The translations under genes were made by a program, and so were the position numbers. A stretch of DNA of 14,344 nt from Anaerolineales bacterium UBA1429 (GTDB lineage: Bacteria > Chloroflexota > Anaerolineae > UBA1429): assembly GCA_002329325.1 (NCBI GenBank), contig DCTX01000007.1, positions 1 through 14,344 on the forward strand. Direction: 5' to 3'. This document shows, piece after piece, positions 13,868 to 14,344 of this stretch. The notes under the pieces were generated by a model that saw only the letters and a program-made list of their open reading frames with translations, was not told where the DNA came from and did no database searches. Each line of letters begins with the position of its first letter. The stretch's first letter is position 1.

Positions 13868-14344
13868 CTACACTTCGTCCCAGAGTTTGCGGATCAGGGC
13901 GGCCGAATCGGCCAGCGCCTTGCCCTTGTCCGCCCCCATGATATGGCATTCCAGCGTCATGAACCCGTCGTACCCGATGCGCTTGAGGGCCGCCAGCCCC
14001 GGACGAAAGTCCAGGTGCCCACTCCCCGGCTGGAAGCGGTGGCTATCCGCCAGGTGCACATACCCCAGATACTCCGCCGTCGCCTCGATGGCCTTCCCCA
14101 GGTCCACCTCTTCGATGTTCATGTGGAAGAAATCGGCCATGAAGCGGATGTTGGGGCTGCCCACAGCCGCGCATACCTTGTACGCCTGGTCCAGCCGCTG
14201 GATGAACAGCGACTCGTAGCGGTTCAGCGGCTCCAGGATCAGCATCACGCCCTCGGCCTCGGCCACCGGCGCGATCTCCTTGAGCTCCTCGATCAGGATC
14301 TCCTCCTGCAGCTCGTACAGGGTCTTGGGCGGCGGCGGCGGGGC
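13868..14344 (-). CDS. TIM-barrel sugar phosphate isomerase/epimerase family protein, 5' part outside the window
   Basis: The frame is open to the window edge, so the 158 visible residues are the C-terminal half of a protein normally near 280 residues. An internal GTG at 14266 is not a credible start, because the family's helix before LEPLNRYE is encoded upstream of it. Motifs fit the xylose-isomerase-like / AP-endonuclease-2 fold: LEPLNRYE (metal-ligand Glu), MADFFHMNIEE (Asp and His), YVHLADSHRFQPGSGHLDF (His, then the family's PGxGxxDF) and MTLECHIMG (final Glu ligand). Together these form the divalent-metal site of D-tagatose/D-psicose 3-epimerases and hydroxypyruvate isomerases. Substrate probably a ketose or keto acid, not assignable. 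It converges on the GH51 gene and may belong to another operon continuing to the right. Confidence 0.88.
   Translation of the reverse strand, partial: APPPPPKTLYELQEEILIEELKEIAPVAEAEGVMLILEPLNRYESLFIQRLDQAYKVCAAVGSPNIRFMADFFHMNIEEVDLGKAIEATAEYLGYVHLADSHRFQPGSGHLDFRPGLAALKRIGYDGFMTLECHIMGADKGKALADSAALIRKLWDEV

Noticed and set aside
13650..14219. 189-codon plus-strand frame with several Cys (CAVCRC) that looks like a zinc-ribbon start
   Set aside because: No ribosome site; most of it lies antisense to the sugar isomerase gene, and the Cys-rich part is short and not followed by a second Cys pair in zinc-ribbon spacing.
14330..14344. GGC-repeat at the window edge encoding five prolines, considered as a repeat expansion or assembly artefact
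   Set aside because: Pro-rich loops before the final helices occur in this isomerase family and the frame continues cleanly into it.

Overview
The window is GC-rich bacterial DNA with nine complete protein genes and a tenth cut off at the right edge. The gene style suggests Chloroflexota (Anaerolineae-like): a very large GNAT fusion, a cytoplasmic GH51 arabinofuranosidase, an orphan URO-D-fold protein beside an enolase-superfamily dehydratase, and sigma70-type promoters in GC-rich DNA. This is inference only; no rRNA or other marker gene is present. I see no tRNA, rRNA, CRISPR array, transposase, integrase or phage gene.

Layout, left to right. (1) 125-3262 (+) encodes a 1045-residue protein with an N-terminal GNAT acetyltransferase domain and a long beta-rich extension. 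It has its own promoter and ends at a perfect 30-bp inverted repeat. (2) 3417-6160 (+) is a two-gene unit: a class V PLP aminotransferase of the alanine/serine-glyoxylate type, then a MurJ-family flippase whose GTG start overlaps the aminotransferase stop by 4 nt. (3) 8512-6181 (-), convergent with MurJ, is a metal-resistance operon. An ArsR/SmtB repressor with an intact alpha5 Zn site (D90, H92, H103, H106) overlaps by 8 nt a P1B-type metal ATPase. Its promoter is a perfect consensus (TTGACA-17-TATAAT) with an smtO-like palindrome over the start of transcription. (4) 9438-8629 (-) is a metallo-beta-lactamase-fold hydrolase with its own promoter and terminator. (5) 10526-9519 (-) is a URO-D/MtaA-like protein, divergent from (6) 10706-11956 (+), an enolase-superfamily sugar-acid dehydratase. 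(7) 12160-13635 (+) is an intracellular GH51 alpha-L-arabinofuranosidase. (8) 14344-13868 (-) is the C-terminal 158 residues of a TIM-barrel sugar isomerase/epimerase.

How the genes fit together. The right third (9519-14344) looks like a carbohydrate catabolism neighbourhood: arabinose release from imported oligosaccharides (GH51), sugar-acid dehydration and ketose epimerisation or isomerisation. No transporter or sugar-specific regulator is visible, so the pathway is only partly present. The ArsR-ATPase operon is a self-contained zinc (or Cd/Co) sensing and efflux unit. The gaps are short (the longest is 232 bp) and hold promoters and strong hairpins. The most noticeable is a cluster of three between 11957 and 12159 that includes a perfect 28-bp G/C palindrome.

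The features closest to something undescribed are the GNAT giant fusion, the P1B ATPase with DKTSTLT and HEVSS in place of textbook motifs, and the GC-palindrome intergenic element. I do not see clear evidence for a wholly new multi-gene system.
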